From Tetrahymena thermophila SB210 (lineage: Eukaryota > Ciliophora > Oligohymenophorea > Hymenostomatida > Tetrahymenidae), in contig NW_002476277.1 of NCBI RefSeq assembly GCF_000189635.1, forward strand, positions 1 to 64,000: DNA of 64,000 nt, written 5' to 3'. The notes beneath the pieces were generated by a model that was not told the DNA's origin, did no database searches, and worked only from the letters and a program-made list of their open reading frames with translations. Each line of letters opens with the position of its first letter. The first letter of the stretch is position 1. Position numbers and translations under genes: made by a program. Below are positions 39,156 through 52,590 of the stretch, piece by piece.

Positions 39156-42100
39156 ATGAGTACTAATATAGAGCAAGAGTTACTTCAGACATTTCTGAAG
39201 ATACGTGAATATAAAAAGCAAACTAGCTATTATATTTCCTTGTCTTTTGAGAGATTATATTAAATAGTTGTATTCTAAAGAGATTAATACACAATAAAGG
39301 ATATCATTATCAAAATGTTTGAATTTGAGGAAAACAATGAATTCATACATATAGCGCTTATTTCTTGTGTGAATAAGATATTCAAATGTAAAATCAATTA
39401 GAATAATATCATATTTAATATATTATAAATATAAAATTTTAGATACAATATTTGATTTATAGCATCTTTAAGAAGGAGAACAAACTTGGATAAGTCCTCA
39501 AGCAATAGTTGAAATTTTATACAAATTAGCTAATGTGGTTATAAATGAATCAACATTAGACATTTACATATCCAAAAAACTCAATGTAAGCAACCAATAA
39601 GCAATAATTATAAAAATTTAAATAATTTTTAAAGAATATTTGAATTATGATAAGGAAAATGAATTTAAAATATAATAAAATTAATAGCCTTTTTTATAGA
39701 TTTGATATTAAGAATTATGTTTTATTTAAAATAGCTCCTAAAAACCATATTAGAATTGCCTTTAGAGTATATTTCCAGCGATGTCTTTGAAGTAGTTTGG
39801 AATCTTCTGTAAGTTTGCGAATAAATTCCAAGTATTGAAATAAAGGAATAGTCAAGAGATACTATATTTTTTACTGTAGTTTCTTACATAGAAAGAGTTA
39901 TAGCAAATCACAATAATGACATCCAAAGTATATATATTTTGAGTTATTAACAAATTTTTTAATTTTTATATTTTTAAATTAGGAATAGATTATATTTTAC
40001 AGATTCTAAGTAGCAAAATTAATAAGTTTTATGAAAGCTATTACAATACACCTCAAGGCAGAACTTCAGATAGCATTAAAGCTATAGAACAACCCTTATA
40101 ACTACTTATATTTGCTATCTAGTTGCTAAAAAGGAATAATTTATTGAACAATCATTTGCAGTTCATTTAAAGAGACTTTCTTTTCACTCTTTCAAAGGTA
40201 TAACAATATTTCAATATTAAATAAATAAATAAATTATTTTTTTAAATATGTTAAAATTATCTTATTTCAACAAGATTTTAATTGACGGTTAAAAACGAAA
40301 AGCTTAAAATTAAAAATCTTAAATAAATTTAAAATAAAAAGCTTTTAAAACATTCAAATGAATAAAAGATTTGCAAAACTAAATACTCAGTTTTTTTAAA
40401 AGAAAAATTTATCTTTTAATGGAAAAATAATTTTGATAGTATAAATAGAAAAAATTAGAAAGTTGAAGTGAGTTTATTCAATTTATTTTAAACAAACAAT
40501 TCATTGATTCATTTTAAATAAATAATGAATTCATTTTAAAAAAATGATTTAATTAAAATAAGCTTTTGTGCAAAATTTATTAAATAATTAAAAAATATTT
40601 AATATTAATTTAAAGTTATCTAGACTGGAGAGTGTAGGAATTTACTCTAAAATTTTACAGGCATTTGAGATTATTTTCGAATGCTACAAAAGTGGGAAAA
40701 TCTTAGATACTATTCAAACTAGGTTCCTCTTTGGATAAATCATTTACTTGAAACTTAAATAGTGCTTGAAAAAGAAAGAAGAAAAAGAAATTTCTTCTGA
40801 ATTTCTTTGTCTGATGAACTTTCTCAAAGGCTTCCTCTCAGACAGAGAGAACTTAATTTATATTTATTAAAAGAATGATTTTATGATATAAAATTAACCT
40901 TTGCTTAATGAAATGATTTCAATTATTATAGAATTATCAAAGGAAAAGTATGATAAAGATGATTTTAAATACATAACTGCCTACTCAAGTGATTTGCTTA
41001 TGGGTCTTCTCACTTATTAGAAATAAAGCAAAAATGTTGATGAATAAAAAGTTCAAAGTTTGTACTAACTTTACCAATCAAATAAATTAAAATGGACTGA
41101 ACTCTTCAATATATTCAATGAGAATCCTAAGGATTTTTTGAAAAAAATAGCTAGTTTTAAGCAAGTTCAAGATTTTAGAAACCTCGATGACGATTCAATA
41201 AAGTAGATCACTAGGTTTTTAAGAGTATACAGTGACATTAATCAAAAGCATATGATTGAAATTCTTGGAGGAACAGAAAAATTCCACAATAAGTGTTTAA
41301 TTGAGTATTTGAAATTATTTAATTTTAGCCAAATATCAATTCTAGAAGCAACAAGAGTGGTTTTCTCTACCTTCTTAATGACTGGAGGTAATTTATTAAT
41401 TTTTTCTTTTAAAATTTATTAAGCATCGCATTGAATAAATAAAAATTAATAATTTACCTAAATAAAACATTTTACCAAACAAACAAATAAATCAATTAAA
41501 AAAAAATCATTTAAACAAAAATTAAAAGTAAAAAAAATGTTAAAATTTATAATTTTAAATTACCAAAAGAATAAATAATTTATAAAAATTATATTAAAAA
41601 TAGCCTAATAAAATCTCATAGCAAAATGATTTTGTTTAATTAGATGAGAAATTTAAAAAAGTTATTGATTTATTTATTCAATCTTATTTAGTAATAAAAA
41701 TAAAACAATTTTAAGTTTAAAAAAGATTTAACAATTTGAAATACAAATTAATATTATATTTTAAAAAGAAACTTAATAGGTCTTGAGATTCTTGGAAGCT
41801 TACTCCAATATGTATTTTGAAAATAACAATGTAAAATTTACAAAAATCTTTTGATTTTATTCTAATTAAAAAAATTATTTTATTAGCATATGTTTTTATC
41901 GAGTGATTCAATCTATGTGTACATAAGTGCTATGATGATGCTTCACTCTGATCTTCATAATGAAAATAACTAAAATAAAATGTAACTGGAGTAATTCATC
42001 AATCAAGTAAGAGGATGTAACCTTCAATAAGGATAGCACACTGGAGGAGTTGATTTACCAAAAGAATTTGTTACTGAATGCTATCAAAATATCTAAAAGG

Positions 42101-45100
42101 AAGAAATTAGAGAATGTAGAAATTTCCATACTTCTCAATATACAACTAAAATAATTTGGAATTATCTTGAGTCGGACTAAGAATTTAATAAGGATACTAA
42201 TAACCTCTCTTTCATAGAACCTGAACTTGTTGAAATTGACAACGATCCAGAAATGAAATAGTAAGTTTCTGAAAAGGCTATTTTCGATCTTATATTGTCA
42301 AATATTATTTCAAACATTGATTCTATAATCATCAAATTCTTCGAGCTTGATGAAGAGAGTGTCTCATAGTTCATAGAATCTCTCATAACTCTATGTGTTC
42401 AAAATGACAAAACAGATTAAATTGAACTTATTTTTTCCGTAAAATGGCTTTTATACCAAATACAACAAATAAAAAACCTATTTAATTATTTAAAATTCTA
42501 AATTTTTTTGTCTTATAAATATAATTTATTTACTTATTTTTTTATTAATTTATTGGTAAATAGAATTTCTATATAAATGCTAAAGTAGAAAATATTGGCG
42601 AGCAGGATGAAAAATCAATATAATACTTGTTTTGTTGCTTTTTAATGTTAAAAAAAGCTTTTGCACATATTAAAGTTTAGAGACCTTAGGCAATAAAATT
42701 ACTAACTAAAACAACTAAGATTAGGTCTAGTTTGATTAGAGACTCCCTTGCTCAAAGATGCAATCTTTTGATGAAAAAAATAAGAGAATCAAATGACTTT
42801 TATAACTAGAATAAACATAACAGTCGCTCAATTTTAGATATATTCTCTAACTTTTTGGTCTAAGAAGAGCAATCTGACGATGAATAAGAAGAAAAAAGTA
42901 TTGTTTCTTTGTAATAGAGAGTTCCATACGATATTTCTTCCATTTATGCTAAGAGATTCAAAAATGAAAATTTAACTTCTGAGATATTATCTTAAACACT
43001 GTAAATTACTCTTAAATTGGCATTTATTCATTCATTCAAACAATAAAATTAAATAATTTTTTCAAGCTAAGGCAATCAATCAATCATTAATTAATTAAGA
43101 TAAAATTCATCTTAATAAATAGAATTAATTATTTGAATAATATTTTATTAAATTTAAATAACCGAATTAATAGATTATTAGATGATAAAGAATATGAAGA
43201 TCTTATTAATAGTATTTTGAATGAATTTAATGGTTATAGCATTGCCTAATTTTCCTAAAGAACTCACACTTTTGCTCATTTAATTGATATATGTATCTAG
43301 ATTATGAAGAAAAACCAGGACAGAGTGGAAAAAGTATGGGAAAAAATATGCATTTTATTAAAGCTTGGATTTAGTCGTGATAAGGTTGATAAAAAAGATC
43401 CACTCCTTTTCTAGATTGATAATGAAAATTTGAAATCTTTAATTTTCACTTTGAACGAAATGTCAATTCTCAAAAAGAAAAAGAAAACTTTTTTACACAG
43501 TTTTAGCAAATTCTGCTTATTAGAGCTATGCATGAATCACATGCATTTATGTGATAAGTTTAATTCATATGATGACTGCTTATAGGAAGGATTGAACTAT
43601 CTTGATAATTGCTCTTTACAACTCCTCGAAGAATTCAATGTTTAGTTGAACACTTACATAGCTTCTAACTAACTTTTTGAATGGTAATTTTATAGCAGAT
43701 TTAATTTTATTAATAATATACAACTAACAATATTTTTTATTTATATAGTCGTAAAGGATCTTATTTGTAGGCTTTAAAGATGTTTGATAAAATACAAGAA
43801 GTTCTCAATGGAAAAAATTTAGAAAAGTAGGAAGTCATTACTAATTGCGTCACTCTTAAAGATTCAATAGGAAATTTCGCTTACCAATTAAATAATATAA
43901 GTGATGATGAAGAATATGTTTAGGTTTTAATCCAAACAATGAAACTCTTTGAAAACTATCTTAAATCAAAGATTTTCAAAGTTCTTGATGCTGAAATATA
44001 CGCTTTAAATCTTTTACAAGGACTAATTATTTCAGAAGGAGCAAGATCAAACTAAATTAAAGCATTCGATAGTAAAATTAAACACAATTTTATAAATTTA
44101 ATTTAAAATTTTAACTTATTCATAAAATAAAAGGAGAGCTTAATGCCACTTTGTTGTAAGCTCTTTTAAGCCTTATTTTATGTGTAAAAGACTGGAGTTA
44201 GTCTACTGTAGAATAAATTATCAAAATGATTCAAAGAACAATAGTTCAAATTAGATACAAATATGTTAGTGATGAACTTTTCAGACAGATATACGATTGT
44301 GTAATTTATTTTTAAAAATTATTTTTATTTTATTTTTTAAATAAATTTTAGATAAGACTTTGCTAGAATAAAATTTTATTATTCAAAAACGACCAAATTC
44401 TTAGGGATTACATCAATATTTTGTCAAGCCTATTCCTAAACTGGATTAATAAAGAAAGATTTAATGAAATATTCCTTAATCCATTTATAGTTAATCTTGC
44501 TGAAATACATAAATTTTCAGCAGAAAACTAGCTCAATTAAATATGTACAGTAATAAAAAGCAAAATTACAGAAATATTTACACATTTAAGCAATGAAGGC
44601 ATCTTGAAACGTAAATAAATTATTTTAAATAGTTAAATTATTAATTAAATATATTATTTTCTTTATTTATTAGAGGATAGTTTATCAGTTTAAAAGTGTA
44701 ACTAAATTTGCCAGAAATATAATATTTAAGTTAGCTTCCACTAAATTTTCAACATTCCTTACAGTCCCTAAGCTTCATAACAATCATAGCAATTATAATA
44801 GCTATAGCAAGAAAAGCTGTAAATATCGCCCAAATTCTACTCATAGTAAAATTTGAACGAAAACAATAATGTAATCGATTCATGCAAAATGAATACAGAT
44901 GATAATAAAACAGTTGACTCAAATAATTAATCATCTTAAAATGAGCTAAATTCCAATCAAGAAATAAATGTCAATCAATAAAAATCTTCAGAAGAGAAAG
45001 AAGGAATAGCAGAATAAATAGATTAGCAATCACAACCATAAATAGAAGAAAAGCAAAACTCATAATAAAATATATAAAATCCAAATTAAGATTAAGAAAG

Positions 45101-45131
45101 TACAGAAGATAAATAAATACCATTGATTTGA
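39156..45131 (+). CDS. Large Sec7-domain Arf guanine-nucleotide exchange factor, 1442 aa
   Basis: Thirteen exons: 39156-39387, 39443-39585, 39735-39927, 39983-40197, 40661-41387, 41769-41830, 41887-42438, 42564-43000, 43123-43683, 43749-44071, 44134-44300, 44352-44610 and 44674-45131. All phases agree and give 1443 codons with TGA. The Sec7 domain, about residues 405-600, has FNENPKDFLKKIA, ITRFLRVYSDINQKHMIEIL, YLKLFNFSQISILEATRVVF, the catalytic-finger region TGETQQVLRFLEAYSNMY, AMMMLHSDLHNENNQNKM and GGVDLPKEFVTECYQNI. The finger glutamate E504 is kept, its codon split by the 41388-41768 intron. Helical regions on both sides fit the large BIG/GBF1-like architecture of Golgi and endosomal Arf activators, but I cannot choose between the two subfamilies. 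The C-terminal exon is Gln-rich and low complexity. It promotes GDP-GTP exchange on Arf GTPases at membranes (family knowledge). Confidence 0.88.
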
Positions 45132-45664
45132 TGTGTTTTTTATTTTTTATATTTTTAATTTGTAATTTTTAAATAAATAATAATAAATTAATTAATTAAT
45201 AAATTCAATTTTAAATCTTAGAAAATTTTTGATTTAAGGTAAATAAGTATTCATAATATATTAATACAGATTTTATATATAATATATAATTTAGTTAAGT
45301 ATGATTTTTCTTAATAAAATATTTTCTAAATTAGCTTTAATAGAGCCCAGATTATTTCTTAAATCTAGTGATATAGATGGTATCACTATTCATTTTTTGG
45401 AAAGACTTTCATTTATTAGTACTATCTTTTTACAATAAAAATTTGAATAATAGTTTTGATTAATTAATAATCATATTAATTCATTTTTTTAAAATAAAAT
45501 ATTCAATTTTTTTATTTTAGATTTTTAGAAAAAAGAATTTGGAAATTTTTTGATTATTTAATAATTAATTTTTATTTTAAAATAATTAACCATATATATT
45601 ATTATATTATAAATTAAAAATTTTATTTATATATGAAATGGTATGCATATTTAAATTAAAAAAA
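45132..45664. other. Convergent spacer between Sec7 gene and E2 array
   Basis: AT-rich spacer of about 530 bp between the Sec7 gene (+) and the first E2 copy (-), holding both 3' ends. No gene was seen. Confidence 0.6.
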
Positions 45665-46930
45665 TCAAAAACCAATATTATATATTAATTATTCATCATA
45701 TTCATCATAATTATTTTATTCATTATAATCATCATCATATTCACCATTAACCTTTTATAATTTTTAGGGTACTTTTAGCAGTTTTTTGTAATCAATTTTT
45801 AGCTTTTGACAGTCTTGTAATATGGATTATTTTCTAATTAAGTTTCTGTATCCTTCAGGATCTTCTTGATATAGGGTTTTTGCATAGTGATTATAAACAT
45901 CATCTAAATTCTTTTCATAAAGTAAACTGACTATACTTACAAGTACTTTTTAAATGGTAAGCACTGTACTCCATTTATCTTAGAGAATATTTAGACATAT
46001 TTCTCCTTATTCACTGATGTTTGGATGCAGAATTTACTAGTTGAAAGTAACTTTGGGAGGCTCAATAGGGTAATCTTCAGGTATAATAATAGTAACAGTG
46101 TAGGGTATTCCTTCGTAAGGAGTGTCTTGTGGACCTATTATTAAGCCTTCAAGCTAATTTAAATTATCTGACTAAGTGTAGTAAGCGAAACAGTGGTCAC
46201 TGCAATTTGAATAATTAAATTCAAATTGATCATCTAAACACTCAAACAATTCATATAAATCTTTTCTAAGTCTTAAATTTTTGATTAGAGGATATATATT
46301 GATTTATCTTTTTACTTACAAGCCAAATTTGTTAAAGATCTTTTATTAACTCTCAAACTTGCTATAAATAAAAGCCTCCAAAGGTATCTCATTCGAATTA
46401 AATTCTTAATACTTTTATTCATAATTCTCATAGTAAATTTTGGGATTAATAACTAAAAGAATAGCGAATCCTTTTGAGTCATAATATAATTTGGCTATAT
46501 CATTTCTTTTAGCTACACATTTATATAGTATTTCAGGTTTACAGAAAATGCTAAAGAGGATAGCTTATGATCCATCAGGTTTGAAATGAAAGGAAATATC
46601 TGGTAATGATAAATCAGAGGTTGGGTATTAAGTCACAAAATTTTTCATAAAATCATGATTGACTTTGTTTTATCGTTGAACAGCTTTTAAATTATCAAAT
46701 TGATTTATCCAATCTTCAATCATTTATAAATCGCTGTCATATGTAAAGTCTTCTTTATTTAATTAAAATGATTACTGATTAAAGGAATTAACTTATTGGT
46801 AGTTTTAATCATATGAATTTTGTTAATTTTCTTTCTATTCTTCTATTTAATTTTCCCCATTTTATTTTTCCATAAACTGAAATTTTTTGCAAAAAGAGCA
46901 AATGCATATTTCTTATTTTTATTCACTCAT
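45665..46930 (-). CDS. Ubiquitin-conjugating enzyme, array copy 1, 421 aa
   Basis: Intronless frame of 422 codons. The N-terminus MSEQKQEICICSFCKKF has a Cys-x-Cys-x2-Cys motif (C9, C11, C14). A Q/N-rich linker and a domain of about 170 residues starting MIEDWINQF follow; I do not recognise that domain. The C-terminal UBC fold (about 225-375) shows PYEGIPYTVTIIIPEDYP, PPKVTF, HPN at 302-304, catalytic Cys312 in GEICLNIL, and DKWST. It ends in an acidic tail (EYDDDYNEQ, YDEYDEQ) as in Cdc34-type E2s. It receives ubiquitin or a related modifier from E1 and passes it to substrate (family knowledge). It is the most divergent of the five copies, especially in the linker, and the farthest from copies 3 to 5. 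Confidence 0.9.
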
Positions 46931-49206
46931 TTTTTAATTTACTTTTTTTACTTTTTTGATTAAATTAATATTTAATTAAATATTATAAATTATCAATTTA
47001 TTTTTTTGGTATTTAAGACTGTGGTAAGTATAAAATAATTAATTTTTTTAGCTGAATTATTTTATAATATCTCTTTTATAAAACTTCATCTATCTCAACC
47101 TCACTTTTTTAGAAATTATTAAGATATCTTTTTATTATAAAATAATTTTTTCTTTTCTCAAATATTAAATACAAAAAAAATTCATAGCCCTGATTATCTC
47201 TATATTTATGTAGTTGAAATAGTACTCTAAGCTAACATTTTTTCCTTTTGAGATTGATGATTATTTTATTTTTTAAATATTTAAAAGCTTACACATTTTT
47301 GTATTTCAAAGGGTAGCTGCTTTGATCATTTTTAGGTTATTTATTTTTAAAGCATTTATTAGTAGAAGTAAGAAATATTAAAAGATCCTAATGATGATTT
47401 ACAAGTAATATATCATAATAAAGGTTTAAATGATGGGATACCATAATACCACTCAATAAAGTAATGCTACCAAAATTTTAGAGTATAAAACATTTCTTGA
47501 ATCAAGAAAATAAAACTAATTTTGCATTATGAAAAGTAGATACTATATTAGATGTTTAACTAATAAAACGAGTAAATATATATTTGTGTATATTAAACAA
47601 AAAAACATTTAAAAGAAATTCCTTAAAATATTTTTATGCTTAATTTTTTGAAACATAATAATTAAATGATGAGTTTATTTTTGACTTTCTACATCAACTC
47701 TTTAAATAATTTGCAAAATATTTCATTAATAATATATCTAAAAAGATATCTATCTGATTATTTTTGTTACATAATTAATTATCTCATTATAATTAATTTC
47801 AAATATACTAATATATCCTTTTAATTAATTGCAAATTTACTAATTAATATCTTTGCAGTAGATTGAAATTTATTTATTATAAGTTTTTCCCTTAACTAAT
47901 TAATATCCATAAAATAGAGTAATAATTTATTATTAAATAATCTTCTATCAAAAATATTTTATAAATAAAGAATTTTTCATTCAAAATAAAATGACACACA
48001 CCTCAATTTACTGAAGCTATAAAATAAATTAAAACACTCTAAATACTAAAATAGAATCTCATATTAAAAAGCTGCTAAAGGAAATATAAAATATCTAAAG
48101 TCGAATTTATAATTTTGATTTGTATATTATCTATTCCATGAATCAATTTTTTTCCAAATTGTTCAAAAGTAAAAGTCTTTTATTTTTTTTTAATTAAATT
48201 ATGAAAACTCTTTCACTATTAAACTATTAAGAATAATAAAAGTATTTTATTTTCCTTTCAAGTAAAGTAAAAATTATGAATAAAAAAACTATTTTTTGTA
48301 TTATTTAAAATATTTGTAGATTAAAATGAGGTTCTTCGTGCATCCTTCCCATATTTTTTAAGTATAAATAATATAGAAAAACATATATTAAAAGATTGAA
48401 TTCATTTTTTAATTGATTGTTAATTGTATTATCAAATGATAAGGACCAAATTCAGTCTTTTTAGAAAAACGATAGCCTCTACAGGGGATAAGATAGATCA
48501 ATGGCTTTGAGAGAAGTAGAAGCTATGGTGAAGTTAGAGTATTTTTCGTTAAAGTTGAGAAGAACCTGATTGAAACTATAAAGTTTCTTGTTTGAAATTA
48601 TGGTTAAAGTTGTTATAATTTCTGCAGTGGGTCAAGACCAAATTGTTAGTAATGAAGGAAGTAACATGAATTGAGAGAGGGTAAGATTATAAATTTTAGT
48701 GATTTATTTACCTTTTTTGTTGAAAATTTTGGATTGATCAAATATTTTCATTAATAATATTTTTTTGAGATATTTTTATTTATTTATTTATTTATATATT
48801 TTTAAAAAATAGTAAAAAGACTTCATAGGAATTTTATTAATATATTATCCAGGTAAAAAAAATTTGTATGTTTATGATTTAATAATATAAAACCTTTCTT
48901 GAGTTAGCATTAATTAAAAATATTAAAGCGCATTTATAGGCTGTTCCAAAGCTTATTTTGGTATCTAAATTTTTTAATTTCATTTTTATATTTATTTTGT
49001 TTGGTAAAAAAGAAAGAAAGACAATAGAGTTTTTAAAAATGATTAATTAATTAATTATAAAAAACATATTTTAACTTTTTAAATTTTTTTTCAATAAACA
49101 AATTAAAAAAACAAGTAAGCAATAAATAATAATTAATAAATTCTTTGTTTTTTGATAACATAAAATAATAAAAATATACTCTTTTTGTTTTTAATACATT
49201 CACTTT
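46931..49206. repeat. Duplicated spacer between E2 copies 1 and 2
   Basis: The 5' flank of copy 1 contains blocks that recur upstream of every other copy, such as GCTGCTTTGAT (about 47320) followed by TTAGTAGAAG and TAATATATCATAATAAAGG (about 47405). The sequence is AT-rich with no coding frame. The duplication unit therefore includes the promoter side, not just the gene. Confidence 0.75.
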
Positions 49207-50922
49207 TCATTCATCTTCTACATCCATATAATCGTTAGCGTCATCATAATTATAATATTCCTCATTAATTTCATATTCATTATATCCATTATATTCATTT
49301 ATGGGTACTTTTGCTAATTATTTGAAGTCAATTTTTAGCTTTTGGCTGTCTTGTAATATGGATTGTTTTTTAATTAAGGTTTTGAATCCTTCAGGATCTT
49401 CTTTATATAGGGTTTTTGCATAGTGATTATAAACATCATCTAAATTCTTTTCATAAAGTAAACTGACTATACTTACAAGTACTTTTTAAATGGTAAGCAC
49501 TGTACTCCATTTATCTTAGAGAATATTTAGACATATTTCTCCTGATTCACTGATGTTTGGATGCAGAATTTACTAGTTGAAAGTAACTTTGGGAGGCTCA
49601 GTAGGGTAATCTTCAGGTATAACAATAGTAACAGTGTAGGGTATTCCTTCGTAAGGAGTGTCTTTTGGACCTATGATCAAGCCTTCAAGCTAATTTAAAT
49701 TATCTGACTAAGTGTAGTAAGCGAAACAGTGATCACTACAATTTAAATAATTAAATTCAAATTGATCATTTAAACACTCAAACAATTCATACAAATCTCC
49801 TCTAAGTCTTAAATTTTTGATTAGAGGGAATACCTTTATTTATCCTTTTGTTTACAAACCTATTTTGTTCAAGATCTTTTATTAATTCTCAAATTTGTTA
49901 GAAATAAAAACCTCCAGAGGTATCTCATTAGAATTAAATTCTTAATACTTTTATTCATAATTCTCATAGTAAATTTTGGGATTAATAACTAAAAGTATAG
50001 TGAATCCTTTTGAGTCATAATATAATTCCGCTATATCATTTCTTTTAGCTACACACTTTTATAGTATTTCAGGTTAACAGAAAATGTAAAAGAGGATAGC
50101 TTATGATCCATCAGGTTTGAAATGAAAGGAAATATCTGGTAATGATAAATCAGAGGTTGGGTATTAAGTCACAAAATTTTCCATAAAATCACGATTGACT
50201 TTGTTTTATCGTTGAACAGCTTTTAAATTAGAAAATTGACCTATACAATCTTGAATCATTTATGAATCGCTTTCTAAATAATGATTCGCTTCATCTTTGA
50301 ATGGCTAGCCATGTTAGGGACTATTTAGCTTATTTTCTTCATCTTATTGGTCATTTTAATCATTTTAATTTTGTTCAATTTCATCATCTTATTGGTTATT
50401 TAAATTAATTTAATTTTGTTCAATTTCATCATCTTATTGGTCATTTTAATCATTTTAATTTTGTTCAATTTCATCATCTTATTGGTTATTTAAATTAATT
50501 TAATTTTGTTCAATTTCATCATCTTATTGGTCATTTAAATCATTTTAATTTTGTTCAATTTCATCATCCCATTGGTCATCTAAATAAATTTAATTTTGTT
50601 CAATTTCATCATCTTATTGGTCATTTTAATCATTTTAATTTTGTTCGATTTCATCATCTTATCGGTCATTTTAATCATTTTAATTTTATTCAATTTCATC
50701 ATCTTATTGGTCATTTAAATCATTATAACTTTGTTCATTTTCATCTTATATGTAATTAAATTTTAAATCTTCATATTATTAGTCATTTTAGTAAGATGAA
50801 TCAGATTAATTTTCTTTGCATTCCTCTATTTCATCTCCATTTTTTTCTCCCTCCATTTCACTAAATTTATTGCAAAATGAGCAATTACATTTTCCTTTGT
50901 ATTATTATTATTATTAACTCAT
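49207..50922 (-). CDS. Ubiquitin-conjugating enzyme, array copy 2, 571 aa, with repeat insert
   Basis: Intronless, 572 codons. It has the same plan as copy 1: N-terminal CNCSFC, linker, unrecognised middle domain, UBC domain with HPN (454-456) and catalytic Cys464, and an acidic Tyr/Asp/Glu-rich tail ending MDVEDE. It is about 110 to 150 residues longer than its neighbours because the linker holds nine 15-residue repeats coded by a 45-bp minisatellite. The catalytic core is nearly identical to copies 3 and 5 at the nucleotide level. It appears functional. Confidence 0.9.
50341..50745 (-). repeat. 45-bp coding minisatellite, nine units
   Basis: Nine consecutive 45-bp units lie inside the frame of E2 copy 2. 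On the coding strand they translate as EIEQNQNDQNDQQDD, alternating with EIEQNQINLNNQQDD. Units 1 and 3 and units 2 and 4 match each other best, so amplification probably proceeded partly as 90-bp dimers. The period is a multiple of three, so copy number can change without breaking the frame. The other array copies have only a short remnant of related sequence here. Confidence 0.95.
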
Positions 50923-52590
50923 TTTTTTATGATTTCCTTTTTTTTTTATTAAATTACTATTTTATTAAAAATTATAAATTATAAATTTGTTTTGTTGGCA
51001 CTTAAAGCTTTTGAAAGTATCAAATAAAATTTTTTAGCTGATAATTTTATAAAAGTTTCCTATTATATCTTCTTTAAATTTGTAATAAAATAAATACATT
51101 ACTTTTATCTCAAAAATTAAATTCACATAAAATTCATAGTCCTGTTTTCTCTCTATGCAGAAAAACTAACTAATACTCCAAGTTAAATCTTTTTTATTTT
51201 GTAAGATAGCTGATTATTTTACTATCAAAAATATTGAAAAGCTCAAATTTTTCTATTTCAAGGGGTTGCTGCTTTGATTTGTAACATATTCATTTTTGAA
51301 ACATTTGTTAGTAGAAATAAGAACTATTTCAAGAACTAAATAATAATTTACTACTAATATATCATAATAAAGGTTTTATTGATTAAATATCATACATAAT
51401 ACGACCCAAAAAAGTAATGTTAACAAAGTTTTTGTGTTTAAATATTTCTTAAAGCAAGAGAATAAATCTAATTTTACATTATGGATAATAAAAACTATAT
51501 TAGCCATGAAATAATAAAATGTGTAAATAGTTGTGTAAATTTAGCAACAAAATATTTAAAATAAAATAATTAAAATGTTTTTATGCATAATTTTTGAAAT
51601 ATATTTATTAAATGATAGATTTATTTTTGGCTTTCTATATTAACTCTTTAAAGAATTTGCAAAACATTTATTTAAGATAAGATCTCTATCTTACTATTCT
51701 TTATATCGCTCGTCTTTAATTAATATCAAATATACTGACTAATAAATATCTCAAAAGTAGATTGAATTTTTAATTTATGATCTTTTTTTCCGTAATTAAT
51801 ATCCATTACATAAAGTAATAATTAATTAATAATTAAATTGTGTAAACTATTTCATCATTAAGAAAAATAAAAGTATTTTTTTAATTCAAATGAAATAATA
51901 ATCAGAATTTAACACTTTTTTTCCTATTATTTAAAATACTGATAGATTAAAGTAAGACTTTAAGTGCTTCCTTCACATATTTCTGATGTTTAAATAATGA
52001 TAAAAGATATAAATTAAAAAGAAAGAATAAATTTTTAGAATTACTTTTTAATTCTTTTATGTAATATTAATTTTTTGAATACGAATAGAGTTCAATTAAA
52101 ATAAGGCAGATGATAAAAATATGAAATATTATTTGCTTTGAATTTGAGTAGAGCTTGATTAAAATAAAGACTATGATAACAATATTATTTGCAATATTAT
52201 GATACTCAAAATAAAGATAAGACAACACATTAAGTAAATAAAAAATAAATACACCATAAATATTTTAATTGATTATTTTCAAAATATAATTAAGAAAAAA
52301 AAATATTTTCACCGAATTTTTGAAAGGTATCTTACTATACCTAAACAAATTTAAAAAATAAAAAAAACACTAAGGTTTGCATAGTTTATTATTTAAATAA
52401 ACTTTAATAAAGTAAGACAACATAGTTATAAAAAATAATTAATTAATAAAAAACATATTTTAACTTTTAAGTTTTACTACTTTATAAATTAAAAAAAACA
52501 AGTAATTAATAATTAATAAGCTACTTATTTTTTGATAACATAAAATAATAAAAACAAATATACACTCTTTATTTTTAATACATTCACTTT
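50923..52590. repeat. Duplicated spacer between E2 copies 2 and 3
   Basis: Recurring 5' block near 51260 (GGGGTTGCTGCTTTGAT, TTAGTAGAAATAAGAA) and a recurring 3' block near 52430-52560 (AAAACATATTTTAACTTTTAA, TTTTTGATAACATAAAATAA). AT-rich and noncoding. Confidence 0.75.

Noticed and set aside
41388..41780. Apparent loss of the catalytic glutamate in the Sec7 domain
   Set aside because: This appeared only when the acceptor at 41780 was used. With the acceptor before 41769 the codon becomes GAA and the motif TGETQQ is restored.
44749..44934. 61-residue hydrophobic frame on the minus strand
   Set aside because: Antisense shadow of the last Sec7 exon.
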